A DNA stretch of 64,000 bases from SIG452 sp045631485 (GTDB taxonomy: Bacteria > Bacillota > Clostridia > UMGS1840), in contig JAZQUU010000039.1 of the NCBI GenBank assembly GCA_045631485.1, positions 124,001-188,000 on the forward strand. The letters are read 5' to 3'. A model generated the notes under the pieces. That model was not told where the DNA came from and did no database searches. It saw only the letters and a list, made by a program, of their open reading frames with translations. Shown in pieces: positions 36,176 to 45,393 of this stretch. Both the position numbers and the translations under genes were made by a program. Numbering within the stretch: position 1 is the stretch's first letter; each line of letters starts with the position of its first letter.

Positions 36176-39100
36176 TTATTTGAAGTATGCCACACCGGAT
36201 TCAAAGAGTTTCATATCGAAGGAACCGTCGATATTTTTATATAAGCTATCTGCAATACGTTCAGAGTGACCCATTTTACCAAAGATTCTGCCGTCTTTGG
36301 AGGTGATACCTTCAATGGAGCATAAAGAACCGTTGGGATTGTATCTGGGATCATAGGTGGGATTACCGTTAGGATCAACATACTGAGTAGCAACTTGACC
36401 GTTCTTAATCAGTTCATCCAGCACTGCCTTGGGTGCGGTGAATCTGCCTTCCCCGTGGGAAATTGCAGTTTTATACACATCGCCAACCTTGGTATTTGCC
36501 AACCAGGGAGACAGATTGGAAGCCACTTTTACGTCAACCATGGTAGAAATATGACGAGGAATGGTGTTAAAGGTCAAAGTGGGCCAATTTTCGTTAGGTT
36601 CTAAAATATCACCATAGGGAACCAGACCTAATTTGATAAGTGCCTGGAAACCGTTACAGATACCCAACATCAAACCGTCTCTCTGATATAAAAGTCTGTT
36701 GATTGCATCTTTGATTTTGGGGTTTCTTAAAACTGCGGAGATAAATTTACCGCTGCCGTCGGGTTCGTCACCGCCGGAGAAACCGCCCGGAATCATCATA
36801 ATCTGAGATTGTTCGATAGCCTTCGCCATTGCTTCTACCGATTCTTCCAACATGGAAACTGTCAGGTTTTTAAATACCATAATTTCGGGTTCTGCGCCTG
36901 CTTTTTCAAAGCGTCTTGCAGAATCGTATTCACAGTTGGAACCGGGGAATACGGGAATTAATACCTTGGGTTTTGCCACTTTCACAGAAGATGTTACGAT
37001 GTTTGCAGTTTTATATTCGCAATCTGCAATCTCACCGGTGATTTCATCTGCATAAGGCGGATATACTTTTGCCAGGGGTTTTTCAAAGGTTTCGGACAAG
37101 TCGGCTAAGCTATATTCTTTGCCGCCCATCACCATAGTTTCGGATTCGTTGGTGGTACCGATTAAGGTAAGGTCTAAATCTTTTTCGCTTTCTACCACAA
37201 AGGAGCCGTATTTTTTATCAAATAAACCGTCATTTTTTTCAAAGGTGAAACCAATACGATTACCTAACACCATTTTGGTGACTGCTTCTGCAATACCGCC
37301 GTAAGAAACAGCAGATGCAGAGATCACAGTACCGTTTGCCAGGTTTTCTTCTAACCAATGGATATTTTCCAGGAATTTATCCATATCAAGGAGTCCGTTT
37401 TCTAAAACAGGAGTTTCCAACAGATATACTTTGGAGTTTTTCTGTTTCATTTCCCGGGAAATAACATTTTTGGTAGAAACAGGTGCAATTGCAAAGGATA
37501 CCAAAGTGGGAGGAACATCCATATCATTAAAGGAGCCGGACATGGAGTCTTTACCGCCGATTGCCGCAATTTTGAGCATCTTTTGTGCATGATATGCACC
37601 AAGTAACGCTGCAAAGGGTTTACCCCAACGGGTTGATTCATCACGAAGACGTTCAAAATATTCCTGGAAGGTTAAATAGGTATCAGACAGTTTTGCACCT
37701 GCCGCAATAATTCTTGCAACCGATTCAATTACCGCATAGTATGCACCATGGAAGGTGGATACGGAAGACAGTTTGGAATTGTATCCGTAGCTCATTACGG
37801 TGGCGGTGGTGGTATCACCGAATTCTACGGGGATTTTAGCCGCCATTACATCTTCGGGAGTCAGTTCGTATTTTCCGCCGAACGGCATCAGCACAGTTGC
37901 CGCACCGATGGTGGAGTCAAAGTTTTCAATTAAGCCCTTCTGAGAGCAAATATTCAAGTCGGAGAGCATTTCGCTAAGATCAGAGAATTCTCCGCATAAT
38001 GCGTTTTTCAATTCAATTTTGGGAACAGTAACTTTTGCCTGCTTGGAAGCACCGTTGGAATTTAAGAAGGTTCTGGACAGATTTACAATTTTGTTGCCTC
38101 TCCAGTACATTTCCAGACGGTTGGTGTCGGTAACATCCGCAACTAAAGTTGCTTCTAAGTTTTCTTCGTTGGCATAAGCGATGAATTTATCGGCATCACT
38201 TGCTGCAACCACAACTGCCATACGTTCCTGAGACTCGGAAATTGCCAGTTCGGTTCCGTCTAAGCCTTCGTATTTTTTGGGAACTTTATCCAACTGAATT
38301 ACCAGACCGTCACAAAGTTCACCAATGGCAACAGACACACCGCCTGCACCAAAGTCATTACAACGCTTAATTAAGGTGGTAACTTCTTTCTTTCTCATTA
38401 AGCGCTGAATTTTACGTTCTTCCGGCGGGTTCCCTTTTTGCACTTCTGCACCGCAGGTTTCCAAGGATTCCATGGTGTGTGCTTTGGAGGAACCGGTTGC
38501 ACCGCCGCAACCGTCACGACCGGTTCTGCCACCCAACAAAATAATTTTATCGCCGGGCTCGGGACGTTCTCTCACTACATTTGCTTTGGGAACGGCACCC
38601 ACAACGGCACCGATTTCCAAACGTTTTGCCACATAGCCTTCGTCATACACTTCTCTTACCAAACCGGTTGCCAGACCAATCTGGTTTCCGTAGGAACTGT
38701 AACCTTTGGCTGCCACTTTGGAAATTTTTCTCTGAGGCAATTTTCCAGGTAAGGTTTCTTTTAAAGATTTTCTCGGGTCACCGCTACCGGTAATACGCAT
38801 TGCCTGATACACATAGGAACGACCGGAGAGCGGGTCACGGATTGCACCGCCCAAGCAGGTTGCCGCACCACCAAAGGGTTCAATTTCGGTGGGATGGTTA
38901 TGAGTTTCGTTTTTAAACATAATGAGGTAAGCTTCTTTTTTGCCGTTTACTTCCGCTTCTACCTCAATGGAGCAAGCATTGATTTCTTCGGATTCATCTA
39001 AATTGGTAAGATAGCCCATTTTTTTCAGTTCTTTTGCCGCAATGGTGGCAATATCCATTAAGCAAACAGGTTTTTCGCTTCTTCCTAAAGAAATTCTTGC

Positions 39101-39859
39101 ATTGCAATAGTCGTTATATACTTCGTTTACCAGCTCGTCTTCTACTTTGATATCGGTTAAGTGAGTAGCAAAGGTGGTGTGACGGCAATGGTCAGACCAG
39201 TAGGTGTCAATCATACGAAGTTCGGTTAAAGTGGGATTTCTGCCCTCTTCGTCTTTAAAATATTTCTGACAGAAGGAAATATCGTCAAAATCCATAGCAA
39301 AGCCGTAATCGGAGAGCATCTGCTTTAATATAGCTGCATCTGCGGTGATAAAACCGTCAATCACTTTAACATCATCAGGTTCAACCACTGCGTCGGTTAA
39401 AGTATCCGGTTTTTCTGCTTTCGCTTCTCTTGCTTCCACGGGGTTAATCAGATATTTTTTGATTTCTTCCAATTTTTCATCGGAAACATTTCCAATAAAA
39501 GCATACACGGTAGCAGTTTTTACGATGGGACGTTCTTTCCCGGTGATAACCTGCACGCACTGAGCCGCAGAGTCTGCTCTCTGATCATACTGACCGGGCA
39601 GATATTCCATCACGAAAGTTTTCGCATCCCCTAAATCCACGGTTTCGTCATACACGAAATCCTGCATCGGTTCGGAGAAAATAACATATTTTGCTTTTTC
39701 GTATTCTTCTTCGTTGATACCAAAAATATCATAGCGAACGAGCACGCGAACCTTTTGCAGTTCTTTGATATTTAAGTTGTCTTGTAAGTCTTTGCAAACA
39801 GATTTTGCCGCAATGTCAAAACCGTCTTTCTTTTCTGCATAAATTCTGAAAATTTTCAT
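36176..39859 (-). CDS. purL: Phosphoribosylformylglycinamidine synthase, single-chain
   Basis: Fourth step of purine synthesis, making FGAM from FGAR, glutamine and ATP. The 1227-residue chain combines a PurS-like N-terminal part, two PurM-like ATPase halves (with SDHCRHTTFATH, MFKNETHNHPTEIEPFGGAAT and GGRTGRDGCGGA) and a C-terminal class I glutaminase whose nucleophile is Cys in GICNGFQAL. Many Firmicutes use separate PurS, PurQ and PurL; this is the fused long form seen in Gammaproteobacteria and also many Clostridia. No other pur genes are in the window. Confidence 0.96.
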   Translation of the reverse strand: MKIFRIYAEKKDGFDIAAKSVCKDLQDNLNIKELQKVRVLVRYDIFGINEEEYEKAKYVIFSEPMQDFVYDETVDLGDAKTFVMEYLPGQYDQRADSAAQCVQVITGKERPIVKTATVYAFIGNVSDEKLEEIKKYLINPVEAREAKAEKPDTLTDAVVEPDDVKVIDGFITADAAILKQMLSDYGFAMDFDDISFCQKYFKDEEGRNPTLTELRMIDTYWSDHCRHTTFATHLTDIKVEDELVNEVYNDYCNARISLGRSEKPVCLMDIATIAAKELKKMGYLTNLDESEEINACSIEVEAEVNGKKEAYLIMFKNETHNHPTEIEPFGGAATCLGGAIRDPLSGRSYVYQAMRITGSGDPRKSLKETLPGKLPQRKISKVAAKGYSSYGNQIGLATGLVREVYDEGYVAKRLEIGAVVGAVPKANVVRERPEPGDKIILLGGRTGRDGCGGATGSSKAHTMESLETCGAEVQKGNPPEERKIQRLMRKKEVTTLIKRCNDFGAGGVSVAIGELCDGLVIQLDKVPKKYEGLDGTELAISESQERMAVVVAASDADKFIAYANEENLEATLVADVTDTNRLEMYWRGNKIVNLSRTFLNSNGASKQAKVTVPKIELKNALCGEFSDLSEMLSDLNICSQKGLIENFDSTIGAATVLMPFGGKYELTPEDVMAAKIPVEFGDTTTATVMSYGYNSKLSSVSTFHGAYYAVIESVARIIAAGAKLSDTYLTFQEYFERLRDESTRWGKPFAALLGAYHAQKMLKIAAIGGKDSMSGSFNDMDVPPTLVSFAIAPVSTKNVISREMKQKNSKVYLLETPVLENGLLDMDKFLENIHWLEENLANGTVISASAVSYGGIAEAVTKMVLGNRIGFTFEKNDGLFDKKYGSFVVESEKDLDLTLIGTTNESETMVMGGKEYSLADLSETFEKPLAKVYPPYADEITGEIADCEYKTANIVTSSVKVAKPKVLIPVFPGSNCEYDSARRFEKAGAEPEIMVFKNLTVSMLEESVEAMAKAIEQSQIMMIPGGFSGGDEPDGSGKFISAVLRNPKIKDAINRLLYQRDGLMLGICNGFQALIKLGLVPYGDILEPNENWPTLTFNTIPRHISTMVDVKVASNLSPWLANTKVGDVYKTAISHGEGRFTAPKAVLDELIKNGQVATQYVDPNGNPTYDPRYNPNGSLCSIEGITSKDGRIFGKMGHSERIADSLYKNIDGSFDMKLFESGVAYFK

Positions 39860-39883
39860 AACCTGACTCCTACTGTATCCTTT

Positions 39884-40639
39884 CTATTGTTCATTTCCTG
39901 ATTGATTTTTAAGGCTTTGTAAATACGCTTCCACAGCGCCTCTCGGAATGGTGGTAACGCCTGAGAATTCCTGATTTAAAGATTCTTCCATCATCCGGAT
40001 TGCCTCATTGGTTTCTCCAAGCTTATCCAACACACAACCGTAATTGTAGTACGCTTCGGGGAAATTGGGGTTTTTCTCAAGTAATGCAGCATAAATTTCT
40101 TTTGCTTTTTGATATTCTCCCCGTGTGTACAGCGATAATCCGTAGTTATCACAAATCACCGTGTTTTCGGGATTATACTGATACGCTTCTTCATTTGCCT
40201 TACTGTAATATTCTTCTTCTCCCGTAAGGATTGCCATATAACCGTAGGTGGCATAGAAATTACTGTTGATAAATCCGCCTTTTTTGATGGATTCCAAAAT
40301 ATCTCGTGCTTCCGCAATTTCCTTATTCTGCAAAGCGATAATTGCCATGATGCATCTCGCCTGCCCTTTTACCATCGGTTTTGCTTTGGAATCCATCAGT
40401 AAAAGATTGAGTATTTTTTTGCACTCTCTTTCTTCTCCGAATTTTAATTCGGCGTAGGCAACCTGAATTTTTTGTGCAGGGGTAATTCCCTGACGGTATG
40501 CCTTACGAAGCAATTCCATTCCTACGGTGGCGTCTCCCGAAAGAATCTCCTGCACACCTTTTCGGTATGCTATCAAAGACCGTTTCTTAAACAGACAAAC
40601 CACCGCAATCACAAACAAAATAAATCCAAGAAATTTCAT
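39884..40639 (-). CDS. TPR-repeat protein with N-terminal membrane anchor
   Basis: A 251-residue protein with a short hydrophobic N-terminus (about 1-18) and then helix pairs of TPR type. The clearest repeat is NTVICDNYGLSLYTRGEYQKA (about 158-178), with the next one running through NFPEAYYNYGCVLDKLGE (about 191-208). No enzymatic motif is seen. It lies between asnS and purL, in the same direction. Function unknown; TPR arrays usually mediate protein contacts. Confidence 0.75.
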   Translation of the reverse strand: MKFLGFILFVIAVVCLFKKRSLIAYRKGVQEILSGDATVGMELLRKAYRQGITPAQKIQVAYAELKFGEERECKKILNLLLMDSKAKPMVKGQARCIMAIIALQNKEIAEARDILESIKKGGFINSNFYATYGYMAILTGEEEYYSKANEEAYQYNPENTVICDNYGLSLYTRGEYQKAKEIYAALLEKNPNFPEAYYNYGCVLDKLGETNEAIRMMEESLNQEFSGVTTIPRGAVEAYLQSLKNQSGNEQ

Positions 40640-40678
40640 TTCGTTTTAATCCTTCCTTACGAGTGATGCTGAAGTTTT

Positions 40679-42070
40679 TTAGAATTCCGCAGTTCCAACT
40701 GTTCTGGGGAACGGAATTACGTCACGGATGTTGGACATACCGGTTAAGTACATAATTGCACGTTCAAAACCAAGACCGTAACCTGCGTGTTTATTGGAAC
40801 CGTATTTTCTTAAATCAAGATAGAATCCGTAGTCCTCTTCGTTTAATCCCATTTCTTTCATACGTTCCAAAAGAACATCCATTCTTTCTTCTCTCTGGCT
40901 ACCGCCGATAATTTCACCAACACCGGGAACCAAGCAGTCCATAGCGGCAACGGTTTTACCATCATCATTTAAGCGCATATAGAAGGCTTTGATATCCTTG
41001 GGATAATCGGTAACGAAGATGGGTTTTTTGAACACGGTTTCGGTTAAGTAACGTTCGTGCTCGGTCTGTAAGTCAATACCCCATTTTACGGGATACTCAA
41101 ATTTTTCGCCGCATTCTTCCAGAATTTTAACTGCTTCGGTGTAGGTTACTCTGCCGAAATCGGAATTTGCAACAAAGTGTAATCGTTCAAGCAAGGTTTT
41201 ATCCACGAAGTTATTGAAGAATTCCATTTCTTCGGGAGCATTTTCTAAAACATAGCGGATGATGTATTTTAACATATCTTCCGCAAGTTCCATATCGTCA
41301 TTTAAGTCTGCAAATGCAATTTCAGGCTCAATCATCCAGAACTCTGCAGCGTGACGGCTGGTATTGGAATTTTCTGCACGGAAGGTGGGACCAAAGGTGT
41401 AAACCTTTTTGAATGCCATTGCATAGGTTTCCACGTTCAACTGACCGGAAACGGTTAAGTTGGTGGATTTGCCGAAGAAATCTTCAGAGAAATCAACCTT
41501 ACCGTCTTCCATGGGAAGCTCGTTCAAATCCAGAGTGGTTACTCTGAACATTTCCCCTGCGCCTTCACAGTCACTTCCGGTGATGATGGGAGTGTGCACA
41601 TATACGAATCCGCGTTCGTTAAAGAACTGATGAATTGCAAATGCAACCAGAGAACGGATACGAAATACTGCGGAGAATAAATTGGAACGGGGACGCAGAT
41701 GAGCAATCTGTCTTAAATATTCCACACTGTGGCGTTTCTTCTGAAGGGGATAGTCGGGAGTGGAAACGCCTTCGATGATGATTTCTTCCGCCTGAATTTC
41801 AAAAGGCTGTTTGGATTCGGGAGTTTCTAATAAAATCCCTCTCACTCTTAAAGCAGCACCAACATTTAATGCCGCAATTTCGGAATAGTTATCCAGTTTA
41901 TCCTGACTGAACACAATCTGGATATTTTTGAAAAATGTTCCGTCGTTGAGTTCAATAAAACCAAACGCTTTGGAATCACGGATGGTTCTTACCCAACCGG
42001 TTACATATACTTCCTGCTGATCCAGGGAAGCATGGGTTTTGTAAAGTTCTTTGATTTCTGTGGTACGCAT
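40679..42070 (-). CDS. asnS: Asparaginyl-tRNA synthetase
   Basis: Charges tRNA-Asn. It is a class II synthetase with an N-terminal OB-fold anticodon-binding domain (about 15-105) and the catalytic core: motif 2 around TFRAENSNTSRHAAEFWMIE and motif 3 GYGLGFERAIMYLTG near the end. The ATG at 42070 is chosen (463 residues): GGAGG precedes it by 7 bases and the usual protein begins here. The frame is open 71 codons further upstream, but that stretch is A/T-rich promoter DNA. Confidence 0.96.
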   Translation of the reverse strand: MRTTEIKELYKTHASLDQQEVYVTGWVRTIRDSKAFGFIELNDGTFFKNIQIVFSQDKLDNYSEIAALNVGAALRVRGILLETPESKQPFEIQAEEIIIEGVSTPDYPLQKKRHSVEYLRQIAHLRPRSNLFSAVFRIRSLVAFAIHQFFNERGFVYVHTPIITGSDCEGAGEMFRVTTLDLNELPMEDGKVDFSEDFFGKSTNLTVSGQLNVETYAMAFKKVYTFGPTFRAENSNTSRHAAEFWMIEPEIAFADLNDDMELAEDMLKYIIRYVLENAPEEMEFFNNFVDKTLLERLHFVANSDFGRVTYTEAVKILEECGEKFEYPVKWGIDLQTEHERYLTETVFKKPIFVTDYPKDIKAFYMRLNDDGKTVAAMDCLVPGVGEIIGGSQREERMDVLLERMKEMGLNEEDYGFYLDLRKYGSNKHAGYGLGFERAIMYLTGMSNIRDVIPFPRTVGTAEF

Positions 42071-42120
42071 GGGTTTTCCTCCATATCTATTCTTTTTCAT
42101 TACAAAATTAGGTCGGATTT

Positions 42121-42175
42121 GGTATATAATTATATACCATCCATAGTTTGATAGTTTATTATAACATAATAAACT
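42121..42175 (-). promoter_or_regulatory. Two dyads in the asnS / germination operon divergent region
   Basis: An 18-bp perfect palindrome, GGTATATAATTATATACC, occupies 42121-42138. A second dyad has 10-bp arms AGTTTATTAT / ATAATAAACT (42153-42162 and 42166-42175) around 3 bases. The second one covers a TATAAT on the minus strand (42158-42163) that would serve as the asnS -10; the first would fall in the asnS leader about 50 bases before the ATG. Operator or leader-hairpin roles are both possible. I see no T-box leader, which would need more room. Confidence 0.5.
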
Positions 42176-42266
42176 CATAAAAGGAAGAGTTTTTTGCAAT
42201 TTTTTTTGAATTTTTGCATAATTTTTTTGATTTCTTTCAAAATAAACAAAAAAGGGAGTATTTTTT

Positions 42267-43706
42267 ATGAATTTCAGTACCAAATTAGACGAAAATATTG
42301 CTCATTTTCAAGAAAAATTTCGGGGAAACTGCATGATTGTTTTCCGCTATCTTGAAAATGCCGCTTCCTCCCACATCAAAGGAACGGCAATTTTCTCGGA
42401 CGGATTGGTGGGTGCAAGCCTGGTAAATGATTATGTGGTGAAACCTTTTATATCCAATACACACTTTTCGGAACAACAAAATAAGCTTCTTTTTTTAAAA
42501 AACAGCGTGTTTCAATCAAACGATGTTGTGTTCATAAAAACCGAAGAGGAACTGGTGCAACGGCTATTCTCGGGAGATGTGATTTTCTTTTTGGACGGAT
42601 ACACTTCTCCCCTTTCTGTCAACGCAAGATTTCCTGCCACAAGGTCTATTTCGGAACCCGAAAACGAAAAAACGCTGAAAGGCCCCAGAGAAGGCTTTTG
42701 CGAACTGATTCTGTTTAATACCGCTCTGATTATGAGACGGCTTAAAAACGAACACTTAAAACTGGAAAATTTCACCTTGGGACAGGAGACGAAAACCACG
42801 GTGATTCTTGCGTATATCGACGGAATATGCCATCACGGATTATTGGAGAAAACAAGACATCGTTTACAGCAAATTGAAACCGAGGGGTTAACCGACACCA
42901 ATCAACTTGCAGAACTTCTGAAAGACAAGCCGTTCTCCCCTTTTAAAACTACCGGTTCCACCGAACGCCCCGATGTGGTTTGTCACAAACTGATGGAGGG
43001 GCGGATTGCCATTTTGGCAGATGGTACTCCTCAGGTTATTACATTGCCGTTTTTGTTCCACGAATATTTCTCTTCTACCGATGATTACAGCGTTAATTTT
43101 TATTACGGGTCCATTTCCAGATTGCTTCGTTATCTTTCCTTCCTGATTGCACTTTTTTTGCCCGCTCTCTATCTGGCAGCGGTCAAATTTCAATTGGAAA
43201 TCCTACCTGAAAAATTGCTTTACAGTATCAGCATCAGCAGGATGAATGTGCCTTTTTCCGCTACCATGGAACTGCTCATTTTTCTTCTGTTTTTTGAAAT
43301 TTTAAGAGAGGCCTCCACCCGTACTCCATCAGTTATCGGGCAGACCTTAAGTATTGCAGGTGCATTGATTTTAGGACAAACCGCCGTGGAAGCCAATTTT
43401 ATTTCGGTTCCTGCCATCATTATTGTAGCAATCAGCGGGCTTTGCACCAATGTGTTGCCGCAAATGAGGGGCCCTTTAATCCTGATACGATTCGGCATAT
43501 TGATTGCTGCCTCGTTTTTGGGGATTTACGGTGTGGTGCTTGGCGCAATTGCCCTTTTGATTCACCTTTGTGATATTACTGTTTCGGGGCAAAGCTATCT
43601 CAACGAAATCGTGATAAAAAGAAGAAATTTCTGGGATATTTATATTCGTGGGCCATACCGATTTTTGCGCGAAAATCATCAGAATAAAAGCAAGGTGAAA
43701 CAATGA
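42267..43706 (+). CDS. GerA-family spore germination receptor A subunit
   Basis: A-type subunit of a spore nutrient-receptor. The 479-residue protein has the soluble N-terminal region (about 1-265) with a typical block EGFCELILFNTALIMRRLK (about 137-155) and then the membrane half (about 290-465) with five or so hydrophobic helices and the PFSATMELLIFLLFFEILREAS segment in parts. This is the GerKA/GerAA family size. GGGAG precedes the ATG. The stop overlaps the next gene start by 4 bp. In Bacillus such operons are read in the forespore. Confidence 0.92.
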   Translation: MNFSTKLDENIAHFQEKFRGNCMIVFRYLENAASSHIKGTAIFSDGLVGASLVNDYVVKPFISNTHFSEQQNKLLFLKNSVFQSNDVVFIKTEEELVQRLFSGDVIFFLDGYTSPLSVNARFPATRSISEPENEKTLKGPREGFCELILFNTALIMRRLKNEHLKLENFTLGQETKTTVILAYIDGICHHGLLEKTRHRLQQIETEGLTDTNQLAELLKDKPFSPFKTTGSTERPDVVCHKLMEGRIAILADGTPQVITLPFLFHEYFSSTDDYSVNFYYGSISRLLRYLSFLIALFLPALYLAAVKFQLEILPEKLLYSISISRMNVPFSATMELLIFLLFFEILREASTRTPSVIGQTLSIAGALILGQTAVEANFISVPAIIIVAISGLCTNVLPQMRGPLILIRFGILIAASFLGIYGVVLGAIALLIHLCDITVSGQSYLNEIVIKRRNFWDIYIRGPYRFLRENHQNKSKVKQ

Positions 43707-44281
43707 GATACAAGCCTCTTCTTTTGGGAATCATATTCGCAATGATATTGACGTTGGTAACAGGTTGCCAAAGTCACAATGAATTGGGAAATCTTTCGAT
43801 TGTAACAGGATTTTTTTTAGAACAATCCTCCGATGGTTATCTGCTTGTTGCCGACTGTATTGACTTTTTGGAACAAGAGCATAACAGTTTCCCTAAAACT
43901 AAGCCTGTCACCGTGACAGCGCCCACCTTGTCGGAGGCGTTTGCCAAGTTAAGTACACAATCGGAAACACCCCTTTATTTTGAGCGTGCAAAAATATTTG
44001 TGCTTGGTAATTCTATTTTGGAAAGCACGGCAACCGATATAATAAAGGAACTGTTTGCAAAGCGAATTGTGCGTTCTGACATTTCATTATTACAAACAAA
44101 AATTTCTTCCAAAACAATCTATCAAGACAACTTCCGACCGTTTGGATTACCTTTGGATAATCAATTAAAAAAAGAGAATCATTCTCACAAAACAAAACTG
44201 TATCAACTGATAAAAGAACCTGAAAAAATCCGCGCAATTCCCACTGTGTTTTTATCGGAAAACGGATTTTATCTGCAATAA
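43703..44281 (+). CDS. GerC-family germination lipoprotein, short form lacking the C-terminal domain
   Basis: C-type subunit of the receptor, a lipoprotein on the inner spore membrane. A signal peptide with lipobox LVTGC (Cys22) is followed by the N-terminal Ger(x)C pattern: ELGNLSIVTGFFLEQ and a SEAFAKLSTQSETPLYFERAKIFVLG stretch in parts, up to about residue 140. The gene stops at 192 residues, while family members are usually 350-400; the C-terminal ligand-like domain is absent. The stop is only 23 bp before the B-subunit gene, so no missing part hides between them. Confidence 0.85.
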   Translation: MRYKPLLLGIIFAMILTLVTGCQSHNELGNLSIVTGFFLEQSSDGYLLVADCIDFLEQEHNSFPKTKPVTVTAPTLSEAFAKLSTQSETPLYFERAKIFVLGNSILESTATDIIKELFAKRIVRSDISLLQTKISSKTIYQDNFRPFGLPLDNQLKKENHSHKTKLYQLIKEPEKIRAIPTVFLSENGFYLQ

Positions 44282-44304
44282 AACTAAAAGAAAGAAGGAA
44301 CCTT

Positions 44305-45393
44305 ATGAAACTGACCGACCGTCAGGGATTTTCTCTGATGACTGCTTTTTTATTCGGAAACGTGTTATCCGGCATCGGCGGAAACGGAACTGGGGTCAAA
44401 ACAGGATATCTTTCGGTATGGTTAAGTTTTGGATTGTTTGTGATATTTTCCATGATGTTTCAATCGGTGGTGCAAAACGGACGGGATCCTGATATTTTTT
44501 CTATGGCACGAAGATTATTCGGGAACATCGGCTACCGAATTTTTTTGATTCTTTTGGTGATTTACAGTTTTTCATCTGCTTTCTTAAGCATCTCTAATTA
44601 TATCAATTTTATCGATGATTCTGTCACCACACAATTCCCTGCAGTAATCGGTTTGGCAGCGGTGCTGCTTCTCACGGCTTATTTCTGTCTAAAAGAAGAA
44701 AAAACGATGGGACGCTATGCAGAAATTATTATCCCCATCGTATTGGTATCTGTTATTTTGCTTTTAGTGATCGGAATCCACGAATGCACCGATATCACGC
44801 TTCCTGCTCCTGTTTCTGCTCCCGATTTTCTTCTGCAGGGATGGAAGATTTTCTGCTCCCCTTTTTCTGAAATCATATTTCTTTGGATGTTGTTCGGTTC
44901 CTTTCAAAATGGTGAAAATATCGGAAAAATCTCCATCAAAGCAGGCTTTGTTACAACGTTATTTTTCTCTTTGGTGTATCTGTTTAATGTGAATATTTTG
45001 GGTGAAAAACTACTTCAGGTTTCTAAATTTCCAACCTATTTTTCCGCTTCCCTTGTGGAGGTTGGTTCGGTGATGGAACATGCGGAAAGTTTCATCACAC
45101 TTTCTTATTCGTTTTGTGATGTTTTATATGGTGCAGTATGTCTTTTGATTGGAGTAAAAGGAAGTGTAAAATTGGTAGAAAACCATTGCAAAAATCCCGA
45201 AAAAATAAAAAAAATAACAGCATTTTCAGCTGTTATTTTTATGTTGTTTCTCTATATTTTAATGATTCCAAAAATAAATTTATCAGAATATTATCCTATC
45301 ATTTCGGTTTTATTTCTGCCATTTAGCGTTGGACTTCCTCTGCTCTTGTTTATTCTTTCAAAAACGAAACAATTCACAAAAACATCAGAATAA
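44305..45393 (+). CDS. GerB-family spore germination permease
   Basis: B-type subunit of the receptor, an APC-superfamily membrane protein of 362 residues with ten predicted helices. It starts with KLTDRQGFSLMTAFLFGNVL and ends in a basic tail. AAAGAAGGA lies before the ATG. Order A-C-B differs from the A-B-C of Bacillus gerA but is common in Clostridia. Its end overlaps the convergent radC gene by 9 bp. Confidence 0.9.
   Translation: MKLTDRQGFSLMTAFLFGNVLSGIGGNGTGVKTGYLSVWLSFGLFVIFSMMFQSVVQNGRDPDIFSMARRLFGNIGYRIFLILLVIYSFSSAFLSISNYINFIDDSVTTQFPAVIGLAAVLLLTAYFCLKEEKTMGRYAEIIIPIVLVSVILLLVIGIHECTDITLPAPVSAPDFLLQGWKIFCSPFSEIIFLWMLFGSFQNGENIGKISIKAGFVTTLFFSLVYLFNVNILGEKLLQVSKFPTYFSASLVEVGSVMEHAESFITLSYSFCDVLYGAVCLLIGVKGSVKLVENHCKNPEKIKKITAFSAVIFMLFLYILMIPKINLSEYYPIISVLFLPFSVGLPLLLFILSKTKQFTKTSE
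45207..45240. terminator. Intrinsic terminator embedded in the germination permease gene, serving the convergent radC operon
   Basis: Perfect 11-bp stem: 45211-45221 pairs with 45229-45239 around a 7-base loop. On the minus strand it is followed by eight T, an A and a further T run, a strong intrinsic terminator about 150 bases beyond the radC stop. On the plus strand it is followed by only five T and then coding sequence. It encodes Lys-Ile-Thr-Ala-Phe-Ser-Ala-Val-Ile-Phe in the permease. Confidence 0.75.

Noticed and set aside
42181..42266. Forespore sigma-G promoter for the germination operon
   Set aside because: GCATAAT is only a partial -10 and no convincing -35 lies 17-18 bases upstream; not listed as a feature.
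42071..42283. 71-codon N-terminal extension of asnS
   Set aside because: A/T-rich promoter and dyad DNA in an open frame; GGAGG and normal AsnRS sequence begin at 42070.
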